Shown one piece after another: positions 43,228 to 52,864 of a DNA stretch of 64,000 nt. Position numbers and translations under genes: made by a program. Under the pieces are notes generated by a model. The model saw nothing but the letters and a program-made list of their open reading frames with translations, did no database searches and had not been told where the DNA came from. Where the stretch lies: assembly GCA_964020085.1 (NCBI GenBank), contig OZ026602.1:33662175-33726174 (forward strand), written 5' to 3'. This DNA is from Micromussa lordhowensis (taxonomy: Eukaryota > Cnidaria > Anthozoa > Scleractinia > Lobophylliidae). Numbering within the stretch: the stretch's first letter is position 1; each line of letters starts with the position of its first letter.

Positions 43228-43338
43228 AAATTGATTACCTGACTTGTGAATTCCCCGTTAAATTGCACTTGAAAACCGATATCGGTTTTCGCGTGCAATT
43301 TAACACGGAATTCCCTGGTCAGGTAATGAATTTTCCTA
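43228..43338. repeat. Near-perfect 110-bp palindrome
   Basis: Symmetric about AAAACCGATATCGGTTTT. Arms GAAAATTGATTACCTGAC..GAATTCC and GGAATTCC..GTCAGGTAATGAATTTTC are inverted copies, as are GTTAAATTGCAC and GTGCAATTTAAC. It directly follows the MITE at 43044. Such a hairpin can extrude or be a MITE with almost no spacer. Confidence 0.7.
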
Positions 43339-43618
43339 GAATATCACTCTACAAAGTTGATCATTATTTGAATCCAAGAATTGCATAGCTCTAAACCACT
43401 TCTGGTAACGAGTTAAACAAAGAATTGCAGTCATAATTATAATGTTAATAACAAGGATTGTAGAAGCAAAAGTGTCAACAATCACCAGTCTATGGAGTGT
43501 GTAAATAACTAAATATTAAATGATTTTTTTTCCAAAAGCAATTGATAATTTTTATTATTACTTGCTTTTTAAGGCAGTGTAATTACAGGGAAGTAACTTA
43601 AAATCTATTCTTTTTTAC

Positions 43619-43899
43619 CTGACAAGACCATGAGTGTGCCTTGGCATGCATTACAGATAATGCTGGTTTCATTTTTTTGCCAGATTCGCAATCATGCTTT
43701 TGAAGCCATGGCCAGAACTTGCAAACCACATCATACCAAAAGTATTCTACCTGCTTTGGAATAAAATATGATGTCTGCAGATAGTGGGGGTACCCGTATA
43801 TTTCACCGTACATCATTTTGACAGCTTTCTGTGCAAGGAAGTGTCGGCATCCAGCTATTTCCAGCTCAGTTTCAGACAGATTTTTTTTCTTGCACAAAG
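43619..43899 (-). pseudogene. KDZ exon, 3' part left of the BEL insertion
   Basis: Encodes LSETELEIAGCRHFLAQKAV, MYGEIYGYPHYLQTSYFIP, VCKFWPWLQKHD and MKPALSVMHAKAHSWSCQ, ending at GT. It splices in frame to 42433 (VIWGGRWQNGASATTGEEVE). These are the most conserved KDZ blocks. The upstream half of the exon is at 50447-50623, beyond the retrotransposon. A run of eight A (minus strand) at the junction also carries a one-base slip. Confidence 0.8.
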
Positions 43900-44097
43900 T
43901 GGACAGACGATTGAACTGAACATTTGTTGCTGAGTAAAAAAACCCCAGGCGCCCGCCGCGTGGGGGGACTAGATCTGTTACTTATTACTTTGTGTATTAT
44001 GGGATAGAAAAAAAAGAAAAAAGAGAGAGCACATGGAGTTGTTATGGAAAAGTTGTGTTCACATATAGGTTCTTTCCCGGAAAGAAAAGAGTATCCA
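43900..44097 (+). repeat. BEL 5' LTR
   Basis: Starts TGGACAGACGATTGAACTG, ends AAAGAAAAGAGTATCCA. Contains a GCCCGCCGCGTGGGGGGAC block and an A-rich run near the middle. 198 bp. Confidence 0.9.
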
Positions 44098-44100
44098 TAG

Positions 44101-44118
44101 TGGTCCTTCGAGCGCCGG
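44101..44118 (+). promoter_or_regulatory. Candidate primer-binding site
   Basis: TGGTCCTTCGAGCGCCGG begins three bases after the 5' LTR. A TGG start is expected where the CCA end of a tRNA primes minus-strand synthesis. The tRNA itself was not identified. Confidence 0.5.
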
Positions 44119-44168
44119 ATGAAGGAGAATAGTATCGGCGTTGGATTATAGAACTGTAGAATCGAAAC

Positions 44169-47100
44169 ATGGCGGAAAAGTCGGCGAAATCTCAAGTGGA
44201 ATCAGTCGCTGCGGAGGAGGAAAACACACTCGCGACGTCACTCGCGACACGTGAACGGAACCTTCCTAGCTATTTGAGCGATTACACCGAAGTTCCTGGT
44301 CAAAACAAGCTCCTGACGATAAAGAACAGAAGGAGATCGATGAGAGCAAATTTGACGAAGAAGATAAACATCATAGACGAGTATCTGAAGTCACGGAAGA
44401 GCCGTAAGTTAATTGAACTTGCAGTTACTCAACTAAATAGAGCATGGGAACAACTGATAGAGAATCATGAAGAATTTCAGACTATGTGTAGTTGTGATAA
44501 GGAACTGCAAGATGCGGACACATGGTTGATAGAATCCCAGGTAGTTGTAGAGGAGGTTATTTGTAGAACTTTTGAGTATCAGGAACTCAAAATAGACAGT
44601 GATGGATCAGAGTCGAATGTTGCAATCGCACCCAAAGGAATGAAACAAATAGATCCAGCCGGTAATACTTCAGACGCTAGTATCGGTTTTCAGAGTAGCA
44701 AGAAAAGTGGTAGTAAAATAAGCAAAGGAACTTTGTCTTCATCTAGAGCACGTGCAAGAGCAGTAGCAAGGGAAGTTGATCTAGCTAAACTAAGAGTAGA
44801 GCAGGTAAAAGAGAAAGTAAAGTTGGAAGCTAAAATTGCAGCACAGAAAGCCGAACTCGATGCACAAATGGCAATCAAGGAAGCAGAACAAGAAGCCGTT
44901 AGGAAAGAGAAAGAGGCATTGCTTCTAAAGCAAGAGGCAGACGAAGATGATATTGCTGAACGAATGAAAGACTTTGAAGAGAATACGTCGGTGGCAGGCA
45001 AAGCAGACGATATCATGATGGACCTGAAACCCCTGAGACCTCAAATCAAGGACGAAGACTCCCCTGGCAAAGAAACTAACTTCAGAGTGAATAAGGTGAA
45101 GGAGTGGCTGACAAAAGCGAAACCCGAGGAAGAACCAGACGCATTGAAGGATGAAGAAAATCTTCCTAAGGACACAGAAGGCAAAGACGCTATTGTGGAT
45201 TTGACGAAGTCAGGCCTCGTGAGGTCAGCAGTGACATCTTCTCTTCCCAAGATTAACCTGCCTGTATTTCATGGGGACCCCTGTGAGTGGCCCAACTGGT
45301 ACGGAATGTTCAAAGCACTGGTACATGATCAACGGCTCACGAAAACCCAAAAGATGGTCTATCTTAAAGCCTCAGTACGGGGATCAGCGGAGAAAGCCAT
45401 CGCTGGAATGTTCTTTACTGGAAAAATGTATGAAGAAGCTATCATGGAATTGACTCACCGTTTCGGAAATCCGGAACTCGTTTCAAGGTCGTTAATTAAC
45501 AAGCTCTTGGAATTACCTGCACTTAAGGACGACAGCACTTCGAGTTTGAGGACATTTGTGGACAACTTACACAACATTGTAAGAACACTGAAGAGTTATG
45601 ATCATGGAGCAGATTTGAAAGCAGCATCCAACATGCAGCTAGTAATCAGTAGGCTACCTCCCGTAATTGCTGAACGGTGGAGCAGACGAAAGCTAGAGTT
45701 GCAGCCCAAGGAAGTTGACCTAGTTGATCTAGACAAGTGGCTAGAAACGGAAGTGCAAGTCAAAGAGATGGCCTTTGGTTGCCCAAAGACAATAGAAACC
45801 CCTAAACAAGATGGCGGGAAGTTTAGACCAAATTCAGGCAGATCAAGGTGGTCCAACAAACAGAAAGACATGCAGAGTAACACATTTGCAACGTCAGGAA
45901 CCAAAGAAGAATGTCCAATCTGCAAGCAAGAGCATGGAATCACATCGTGTGAAACTTGGAGGAAAGCAGCTGTTAAAGATAGGTGGCAGTTGGCGAAGAA
46001 GTTTGGCCTATGTTTTCGATGCCTTAAGAGGAGCCACCGGATTGGGCGTTGTTTACTGAAAGGGACATGTCCCGTTGAAGGATGTGACCGTAGGCATCAC
46101 GCACAGCTGCATGCAACCATAGGACCACCAAAGCTGAACCCTTCAGCCGAGACATTTCACCCCTCCCAAGCCGATGTGGAAGGGACTCCAACGGCTGAAA
46201 CGCCTACAACCTATGCCACCTGTGGAGTGATTGACAAAAGCACTAGTGTGAGTCGCCCTGGCAGAGTAGCCCTGCAGATGGTACCCGTGATCCTGCAAGG
46301 AAAAAACGGAGTAAGGATTAAAGTTAACGCCTTTCTTGATGGAGGTTCTGGTTCGTCATACTTAAAAGAGGAGATAGCTGATGTACTGGGCCTAGAAGCT
46401 GAGAGTCGCCCGTTACGTGTGTCAGTCTTTGGAGCAAAATCAATTGTCACAGATAGTAAAACTGTTACTGTGCAGCTAGAGAGTTTGGACGGTGGTGCCA
46501 AGAGAGAGATCCTTTTATGGACAACCCCGAACATTTGTGAGATGAAAGCGGTAGATTGGTTTCACACTACGAGTAGTCTAAGTCATCTTTGTGATCTGGA
46601 GATACCAAAGCCAGCTGGGCATGGAGAAGTTGATTTGCTGATTGGAAGTGACTATTATGAGGAACTGCTTTTACCACTCGAGCATCGTGTAGGGAAACCA
46701 GGAGAACCTGTGGGTGTAAAGACAACACTTGGATGGACAATTGTTGGGCATGTTTCAGGAGAACTGGGCGAGTGTCAAGCAGCCAGCCATGCATACACGT
46801 TTCATGTGAACTCCACTCCAGAAGTGCGAGCTGATGACCTGATGCGGAAGATGTGGGATGAAGATATGATGGGTATCTCAGACCGGGACCAGCCTTTGAC
46901 ACCAGAAGAGATGCTTGCAGCACGAAAAACGGCAGAGACAAGATGTTATACTGATGGACGATATGAAGTGGCGATTCCATGGATAGATGATGAACCACCG
47001 CTGTACTGCAACAGAAAGAGTGCTGAAGACAGACTCTACTCTCTTGAAAAACATCTTAAACGAAGACCGGATGTTGCTGAGAAATACTGCCAAGTATTGG

Positions 47101-48866
47101 AGGCCAATGTAAACAAGGGTTACATAAGGAAGCTGGAGCCAGGAGAAGTCGACGATGGGCCAAGCTGGTACCTACCCCATTTTCCTGTGGTGAGAGAAGA
47201 TAAAGAAACTACCAAAGTGAGGATAGTTTATGACTCGGCTGCAAGATATGGAGGAATAAGCCTTAATGACACCATGCTGCCTGGACCAAAGCTGCAACAG
47301 GACATTTTCGATGTGTTACTACGTTTCCGCAGAAACCCAGTCGCCTTGGTGGCAGATCTGACAGAGATGTTTTCCCAAGTAATAATGGCAAAGAAAGACC
47401 GGCGATACCATCGCTTCTTGTGGAGAGGATTAGATCTTACCAGACCTCCAGATGTGTATGAAGCGATAAGACTGATGTTTGGTGACCGCGCTTCGCCATA
47501 CCTTGCTCAGTATGTTGTGCGGCAGCATGCAGAAGACAACAAAGAAGTCTGCCCCCTAGCAGCAGCTATCATACTTTTACAGATGTACATGGATGACGTC
47601 ATGACATCACTTGAGACAGAAGATGAAGCAGTAGATGCCCGTGATGAACTCATTGAGTTACTCGGAAAAGCAGGCTTCAAGATACGACGTTGGTGTAGCA
47701 ATAGGCCTAAAGTGCTAGAAGATATCCCGGTAGAAGATCGCGTGGCAAATGTTAACATTGAAGAGTCTGAGCTACCTTGCATGAAAGCTCTGGGAGTCCA
47801 GTGGAATGCCGAAGTAGATGTGTTTATGTTCCTGTTGAAACTGCCACCGGACAGTGAGTATACAAAGCGGGGATTCCTAAAGAAACTGGCAACATTGTTT
47901 GATCCATTGCAAATGTTAGCACCATTCACGGTCAGAGCCAGGATAGCTATGCAGGAGACCTGGCTACTTGGATTAGGCTGGGATGACGAGTTCCCGGATG
48001 GGTTGAGGAAGAAGTGTCAAGAGTGGTTCCGTGAACTGCCAGAACTGCCCTGTGTTGAAGTGCCGAGATGCTACCGAGTGAGCGGGAAACGCGTTGTTGA
48101 TACATCCATCCACACGATGACAGATGCTTCACAGTTGGCCTATGCAGCAGTCAGTTACGTTCGGCATGAATATGAAGATGGAGAAGTGACTGTGCGGTTT
48201 GTAGCAGCAAAAGCTAAAGTTTCACCTACAAAAGCGATAAGCATTCCTAGATTAGAGCTCATGGCCGCAGTGCTAGGACTGGGACTGACGAGAAAGGTTT
48301 CGGAGCTACTGGAGGTGACGTTTGAAAACTGCACATTGTGGACAGACAGCGAGGATGTCATTTGCTGGATTCAGGGTCAGTCTAGGAGGTACAAGACGTT
48401 TGTTGCGAACAGGATTTCAGAGATCCATCAGAAGTCTAACCCCAGACAGTGGCGCCACGTCCCAACCGACTTAAACTGTGCCGATGATGCAACACGAGGG
48501 CTACATGCGAAAGAACTGTCGACTGATCATCGTTGGTTTAGCGGGCCCGAGTTTCTGTACAAGAAGGAAGAGGATTGGCCTCAGAGAAAACGGATCAAAG
48601 TGGAAGAACGTTCTGAAGACTATCTTGCTGAGATAGCAAAATCGAAGATGGCCTTTGCAGCCGAGATTTCCCAGACATGGTTAGATCCCTTGAAGTTCTC
48701 AAGTTGGACCAGGCTGATCAGAGTCACGGCGTGGATGTTAAGATTTGTCGCCAAACTACTAGCCAAAGTGAAGAAATCGGCGAAACCTGAGAATCCAGAG
48801 TATGAAACCTGTGGAGAAGTTATACTAACTCCAGCTGAACTGGATAAAGCCGGAAACTCTGGGTGA
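44169..48866 (+). CDS. BEL gag-protease-RT-RNase H polyprotein
   Basis: 1,565 codons from ATG 44169. About residues 195-265 are a Lys/Glu-rich coiled coil. About 359-540 are the DUF1759-type gag region (INLPVFHGDPCEWPNW). CPICKQEHG at about 581 and LCFRCLKRSHRIGRC at about 611 are zinc-knuckle-like. About 721 FLDGGSGSSYL is the retropepsin-type protease (DUF1758). The reverse transcriptase starts about 1017 (RIVYDSAARYGG), with catalytic YMDD near 1140. RNase H begins about 1316 (MTDASQ, LELMAAV, WTDSED). The frame stops at 48866 after LDKAGNSG, where related elements run on into integrase; the integrase continues in another frame. Copies element RNA in cytoplasmic particles, by family analogy. 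Confidence 0.9.
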   Translation: MAEKSAKSQVESVAAEEENTLATSLATRERNLPSYLSDYTEVPGQNKLLTIKNRRRSMRANLTKKINIIDEYLKSRKSRKLIELAVTQLNRAWEQLIENHEEFQTMCSCDKELQDADTWLIESQVVVEEVICRTFEYQELKIDSDGSESNVAIAPKGMKQIDPAGNTSDASIGFQSSKKSGSKISKGTLSSSRARARAVAREVDLAKLRVEQVKEKVKLEAKIAAQKAELDAQMAIKEAEQEAVRKEKEALLLKQEADEDDIAERMKDFEENTSVAGKADDIMMDLKPLRPQIKDEDSPGKETNFRVNKVKEWLTKAKPEEEPDALKDEENLPKDTEGKDAIVDLTKSGLVRSAVTSSLPKINLPVFHGDPCEWPNWYGMFKALVHDQRLTKTQKMVYLKASVRGSAEKAIAGMFFTGKMYEEAIMELTHRFGNPELVSRSLINKLLELPALKDDSTSSLRTFVDNLHNIVRTLKSYDHGADLKAASNMQLVISRLPPVIAERWSRRKLELQPKEVDLVDLDKWLETEVQVKEMAFGCPKTIETPKQDGGKFRPNSGRSRWSNKQKDMQSNTFATSGTKEECPICKQEHGITSCETWRKAAVKDRWQLAKKFGLCFRCLKRSHRIGRCLLKGTCPVEGCDRRHHAQLHATIGPPKLNPSAETFHPSQADVEGTPTAETPTTYATCGVIDKSTSVSRPGRVALQMVPVILQGKNGVRIKVNAFLDGGSGSSYLKEEIADVLGLEAESRPLRVSVFGAKSIVTDSKTVTVQLESLDGGAKREILLWTTPNICEMKAVDWFHTTSSLSHLCDLEIPKPAGHGEVDLLIGSDYYEELLLPLEHRVGKPGEPVGVKTTLGWTIVGHVSGELGECQAASHAYTFHVNSTPEVRADDLMRKMWDEDMMGISDRDQPLTPEEMLAARKTAETRCYTDGRYEVAIPWIDDEPPLYCNRKSAEDRLYSLEKHLKRRPDVAEKYCQVLEANVNKGYIRKLEPGEVDDGPSWYLPHFPVVREDKETTKVRIVYDSAARYGGISLNDTMLPGPKLQQDIFDVLLRFRRNPVALVADLTEMFSQVIMAKKDRRYHRFLWRGLDLTRPPDVYEAIRLMFGDRASPYLAQYVVRQHAEDNKEVCPLAAAIILLQMYMDDVMTSLETEDEAVDARDELIELLGKAGFKIRRWCSNRPKVLEDIPVEDRVANVNIEESELPCMKALGVQWNAEVDVFMFLLKLPPDSEYTKRGFLKKLATLFDPLQMLAPFTVRARIAMQETWLLGLGWDDEFPDGLRKKCQEWFRELPELPCVEVPRCYRVSGKRVVDTSIHTMTDASQLAYAAVSYVRHEYEDGEVTVRFVAAKAKVSPTKAISIPRLELMAAVLGLGLTRKVSELLEVTFENCTLWTDSEDVICWIQGQSRRYKTFVANRISEIHQKSNPRQWRHVPTDLNCADDATRGLHAKELSTDHRWFSGPEFLYKKEEDWPQRKRIKVEERSEDYLAEIAKSKMAFAAEISQTWLDPLKFSSWTRLIRVTAWMLRFVAKLLAKVKKSAKPENPEYETCGEVILTPAELDKAGNSG

Positions 48867-50194
48867 AACAGGCACAAATGGAGAGATTCGCGAAAGAGAT
48901 AAAGGAATTGAAAGGAGGAGGAGAAGTCAGTAAGCAGAGCCATTTGAAACCGTTGACCCCAATTGTGGATGAACTAGGCGTGTTGCGAGTAGGAGGGCGA
49001 TTAAACAGAGCAGAACTTCCTTATGATGCTGCCCATCCGATGATTCTACCCAAGAAGCATCACATCACGCGACTGGTTGTAGCTGATGTTCACCATCGTT
49101 GCCGTCATGCAGGAGTGAATCACGTGCTAGCGCAAGTAAGGAGTCGTTACTGGATCATAGACGGTCGGCAAGAAGTGAAGAATTGGGATCAAGAATGCAA
49201 GTCATGTGAGAGAAGACGTGCAAAGCCAGCAGCGCAGATCATGGCACCACTCCCAACGTTGAGACTGGGAATGTCAATGAGGGCGTTTGCCAAGTGCTGT
49301 GTGGATTATGCTGGGCCGTTTGTCACGAAAATAACAAGAAGAGTATCTGCCAAGAGATATCTCTGCCTCTTTACTTGTTCTGCAACTAGAGCTGTTCACT
49401 TAGAAATGGCATTCTCATTAAGCACTGCAGATTTCCTGAAGGCATTTAGTCGCATGGTGGCCACTAGAGGAAAGCCAGAAAAAGTTATTAGCGACAATGG
49501 AACGAACTTTGTGGGAGCCGAAAGGGAGCTGAGGGAACTGATCCAATCACTGGACCAAACGAGAATTGCAGATGATGCGGCAAACAAGGGGATAAAGTGG
49601 AGTTGGAATCCCCCACTTGGTTCGCACTTTGGTGGCGTGTTCGAATCTCTGATTAAAGTAGCCAAGAAGACTTTGAAGGTGATAGTTGGGAATGCTGGAC
49701 TCAGTGATGACGAATTGCAGACTGCAATCAAAGAGGTAGAAGCTCTTATGAACTCAAGGCCCCTTTCCTATGAGGGAACTGACCCTCGTGATGAACCGGT
49801 TCTGACACCGAGCCATTTCTTGATTGGTCAGTTAGGAGGACAGTTAGCACCTCAAGTGACTGATGAACTGGCATTTAATCCCAGAAACCGATGGAGATTA
49901 ATCCAGAACCTGGTGAAGATATTCTGGAAGCGGTGGAGAGAGGAGTTCCTAGCGACGCTGAACACTCGGAAGAAATGGAGGGAAAAGAAAGACAACCTGA
50001 AGGTTGGGGATGTAGTGCTGGTGGTAGATCAAAACGCACCACGCGGACAATGGCCTCTGGGACGAGTAGAAGAAGTATTTCCAGGGCAAGATGGGCGGGT
50101 GCGCGTTGTCCAAGTGAGCACAAGAGGCCACAAGTTTACCCGTCCAATTACTCGACTGTGTCCATTGAACGTCTCGGATGATCGAGGAAAGTGA
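48863..50194 (+). CDS. BEL integrase (frame-shifted from pol)
   Basis: The open frame begins by 48863 (GTG codon, no preceding ATG needed if read by frameshift) and overlaps the upstream frame. Contains the HHCC zinc-binding domain (HHRCRHAGVNHVLAQVRSRY, CKSCERRR), then the DDE core: VDYAGPF, ISDNGTNFVGAE and GSHFGGVFESLIK, and a C-terminal region (VGDVVLVVDQNAPRGQWPLG). The frame break lies in GGAAACTCTGGGTGAAACAG. I cannot tell whether it is a disabling one-base indel, a sequence error, or a programmed shift; single-ORF gag-pol is the usual BEL form. Confidence 0.88.
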   Translation: MKQAQMERFAKEIKELKGGGEVSKQSHLKPLTPIVDELGVLRVGGRLNRAELPYDAAHPMILPKKHHITRLVVADVHHRCRHAGVNHVLAQVRSRYWIIDGRQEVKNWDQECKSCERRRAKPAAQIMAPLPTLRLGMSMRAFAKCCVDYAGPFVTKITRRVSAKRYLCLFTCSATRAVHLEMAFSLSTADFLKAFSRMVATRGKPEKVISDNGTNFVGAERELRELIQSLDQTRIADDAANKGIKWSWNPPLGSHFGGVFESLIKVAKKTLKVIVGNAGLSDDELQTAIKEVEALMNSRPLSYEGTDPRDEPVLTPSHFLIGQLGGQLAPQVTDELAFNPRNRWRLIQNLVKIFWKRWREEFLATLNTRKKWREKKDNLKVGDVVLVVDQNAPRGQWPLGRVEEVFPGQDGRVRVVQVSTRGHKFTRPITRLCPLNVSDDRGK

Positions 50195-50229
50195 TGTGAA
50201 GGAAAGAGCTGATGCCCAGAATCCGCTCT

Positions 50230-50242
50230 TTGGGGGGGAGGA
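50230..50242 (+). other. Polypurine tract before 3' LTR
   Basis: The purine run GGGGGGGAGGA lies immediately before the 3' LTR start TGGACAG, the expected primer for plus-strand synthesis. Confidence 0.65.
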
Positions 50243-50441
50243 TGGACAGACGATTGAACTGAACATTTGTTGCTGAGTAAAAAAACCCCAGGCGCCCGCC
50301 GCGCGGGGGGACTAGATCTGTTACTTATTACTTTGTGTATTATGGGATAGAAAAAAAAGAAAAAAAGAGAGAGCACATGGAGTTGTTATAGAAAAGTTGT
50401 GTTCACATATAGGTTCTTTCCCGGAAAGAAAAGAGTATCCA
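50243..50441 (+). repeat. BEL 3' LTR
   Basis: 199 bp, nearly identical to the 5' LTR: GCGCGGGGGG instead of GCGTGGGGGG, one extra A in the A-rich run, and TTATAG instead of TTATGG. Confidence 0.9.
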
Positions 50442-50446
50442 CAAAG

Positions 50447-50623
50447 TATTACTTTATTAATTGCCCTGATCTTGTTTGCTGATCTGCAATGTTAAAAACA
50501 TTATTACAATTATTTTGACAGTGTACACTGTGTTTGGAGCCTTGGTACAATTTTTGGATGTGCTTGTCGACTTCTACGTTTGAGGCAACAAAGGCATCAC
50601 CATAGTAACACTCCCTCTGTCTC
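50447..50623 (-). pseudogene. KDZ exon, 5' part right of the BEL insertion
   Basis: Opens after TTTCAG (minus). Encodes CYYGDAFVASNVEVDKHIQK, LYQGSKHSVHCQNNCNNVFN and IADQQTRSGQ, then meets the retrotransposon. Joined across one copy of CAAAG it continues into the KKNLSETELEIAGCRH block. This region precedes the ETGLE..CRH block in KDZ proteins. Confidence 0.7.
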
Positions 50624-50909
50624 CTGAAAAATAAATAAAGTATATTTCCAAAAACAAATCACATTAAAATTATTATCTAGAAAATGAAAACACATAATCT
50701 GAAATGCATCTGAATGATAACTTAAATTTACATGCATAAGGCATATGGAATGTTGTGAATGTGAGTAATACTTCAACACACACAAAAAACAAAAACTACT
50801 GTTATTATAAAACAAGGACAGTTTAACAGGAAAACTATCCTAAAGGCCAGGGTCAACTGTCAGAAGAATGAGTCCAGAGAACTTAAGTACTTATTTTCAA
50901 AGTACTCAC

Positions 50910-51052
50910 GATCCCACAGACTTGAACTTATAGAGCTTCATGTTTCCATCAACATGAACTGAATGTTGAGCATCTTCACAAGCTGGGCACTTCATCCAGT
51001 CCATATGACACATTCAGCTCATATTGGCAGTATTTCCATTCCTTAAATGATA
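50910..51052 (-). pseudogene. KDZ exon: CPAC..HVDGN block
   Basis: Opens after TTTTCAG, closes at ATC/GTGAGT (minus). Encodes DWMKCPACEDAQHSVHVDGN and MKLYKFKSVGS; upstream SFKEWKYCQYELNVSYG lies in another frame, so a one- or two-base indel near 51000 breaks it. The C-x2-C .. H.DGN..LYR/K pattern is typical of KDZ transposases. Confidence 0.75.
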
Positions 51053-51488
51053 CTGAAAATACTTTACTATTAATTGTGCCAACCTAAAAGAGATGGAATA
51101 AAGTGAGAAAAAACATCATGTATTTAGCAAATTAAATCACAAGTAAAACAATTTGCATACAATTTTAAAACCGATACGGCAACTTAGAGATGTGAATATC
51201 CACTAGCATCAAGTATACTGTCTTATCATTAGGGAAAAGAGGAATTAGTGCGAGGTAATTAAATTTGTCCCACTAAAATTTGTTATCAGTATTTTTTTTT
51301 ACATAAATGAAAAAGAACAGAGGAGGGGAGGAATATTTCATGCTCATATTGATTGTCAGCCAATGAAATTTAACTACAGGTCAATTGTTTGACCATAGAC
51401 CAAAGAGACTTTACAAAAAATATAGTATTTTGAAAAGACAGTTAAATGTTTCAAAGAACAGGATTTGACAAGTAAGTAAACCCCATAC

Positions 51489-51708
51489 CCTTCCTTTCCT
51501 CACAGAATACTGTTCCAAAGACTTGAGGTAAGACCTTTCTGAACAACCAGGACTCTCCTGAAAAAGATCCCAGTGCAAAAAAAACTCGGGATCAAAAACA
51601 TATGTCATGTTGGTGACACTTCCAGGCCAAAATCCAAGCTGAGTAATAATAACTGCTCTTTCTGGCACTGAAGGCAACGATACAAGACATGGTTCATATC
51701 AAACCATC
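51489..51708 (-). pseudogene. KDZ exon: GFWPGS..FD block
   Basis: Opens after TTTCTAG, closes before GTATGG (minus). First frame WFDMNHVLYRCLQCQKEQ, then a shift into AVIITQLGFWPGSVTNMTYV, FDPEFFLHWDLFQESPGCSE and SLEQYSVRKGR. G[FY]FP.SP....FD..LL..W..L....P..S...F resembles the N-terminal CxC region of KDZ proteins. An upstream first exon was not found. Confidence 0.65.
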
Positions 51709-52253
51709 CTAGAAAAAGACATGAAGACTCACAGATCTTAATTACAAAAGGTGTGTTCTGCCTAAAATAGAAACATGCCAACAAAATTAAAGTACACGAT
51801 ACCATTTAACAATAATGTACTTCAATATGTCAGTTTATGGGTGTGTGAATTCACATAACAACGAGGTAATATGAACTGTTTTAAAGGAATAAATTATACT
51901 GCATCTGCATAACATATATACTTTCTCACAGATGACTATAACTAAGTTTTATTTATTTAGTACTGTAAAGCAAGATGTGTACAACTGAAATCTTACCTCT
52001 TAAGGTAACAACAATGCATGGGTTATGTTTTCCAACTCTTTGGAGGGTTTTACAACTGCTGCAGAAGGGGCAGACCAAACTTGCATGTGATGATGGTAAA
52101 AAACAATCTGGAAAAAATCATTACTAATCTTGTAAAGCTAGAGTGCTACAACACTGAGGACAATGTACTACTAGTTAGATATTTTTTAGATTGTAAAGCG
52201 ATATAGAGCTTTTGTATATATCGCTATAGAAATAAAGTTATTATTACTATTAC

Positions 52254-52289
<36 letters not shown>

Positions 52290-52416
52290 CTACATGTAAG
52301 GCAAAGGAGGATGTTTCACCGGCATGCTTTGCGCGCCTAGTCAAAGCATATTATCAAAGCATCTGTCACGTGACCTTCGCATTCTCGCATATTCGAGTGG
52401 AGAGTTCTTCGGCGGT
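51709..52416. other. Region between divergent KDZ and HIRAN genes
   Basis: About 700-1,150 bp between the first KDZ exon (minus) and the plus-strand gene. 52185-52300 is a repeat tail: TTGTAAAGCGATATAGAGC, then ATAAAGTTATTATTACT and an ATT microsatellite, the typical 3' end of a CR1-like LINE/SINE family. The remainder shows nothing I can assign. Confidence 0.5.
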
Positions 52417-52864
52417 ATGGAGATTGTTGATGGGAATTGCGCTCCCTTTTCGTCTTCAAACTTAATTTATATCCACTGTATCGATTCAAATGTTAAATTT
52501 GAGTATTCCTTTAGTGAAATAGCTTCGCTAAACTTAATAACCGTGCTTGGACACATAAGTTTCCCGTCCGATTTGCGCTCAAGACGGCTTGTGTTATTCC
52601 TTTACACAAAGGAAATCTTGGACAGTCTAAGAAATAAGAAGGCCCCAGTCGTATCTAGAGTTAAAGCAAGTTGTTTCTTCGAGGTAAGCCAACTCATCAT
52701 TCTATTCTTTGTTAGTTTCCTCCTCCTTTTGCGGTACAGAGACAAATATATCGGAAACGCGATGCTTTTCGTAGCCCTCGTTCACCACAATTCATGATTG
52801 ATCTCCAGCCAAAAACACTCTTCCTTCACCGTTACTTGTGTCATTACCCACGACATATCCCTTG

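Larger units (their letters stand above)
43900..50441 (+). mobile_element. BEL/Pao LTR retrotransposon
   Basis: 6,542 bp. LTRs at 43900-44097 and 50243-50441 start TG and end CA. The 5-bp duplication CAAAG lies at 43895-43899 and 50442-50446. A candidate primer-binding site follows the 5' LTR, and a polypurine tract precedes the 3' LTR. The gag-pol order is gag, protease, reverse transcriptase, RNase H, integrase, as in BEL/Pao. The LTRs differ by two substitutions and one A in a run, so the insertion is recent. It is opposite in strand to the KDZ gene whose exon it disrupts. No envelope gene is seen. Confidence 0.92.
38347..51708 (-). pseudogene. KDZ-type transposase gene (split by BEL element)
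   Basis: Minus-strand spliced gene. Exons (high to low): 51489-51708, 50910-51052, 50447-50623 joined to 43619-43899, 42316-42433, 41832-41923, about 41400-41524, 40738-41022, about 40421-40597, 39910-40080, 39427-39503 and about 38347-38983. Motifs in order: QLGFWPGS..YVFDPEF; MKCPACED..SVHVDGNMKLY; C-rich region; LSETELEIAGCRH..GEIYGY; ALSVMHAKAHSWSCQ; VIWGGRWQ..TTGEEVEQIN; LQWNRKKVEKLPQSL; coiled coils; then a C-terminal acidic domain ending in RNGSNACSLIAILLA. These are landmarks of Kyakuja-Dileera-Zisupton transposases, from family knowledge. Frameshifts in several exons and the retrotransposon insertion make it non-functional. Confidence 0.7.

Noticed and set aside
44690..45016. Minus-strand frames inside the BEL element
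   Set aside because: Shadows of the gag-pol frame with repetitive Ser/Ala composition.
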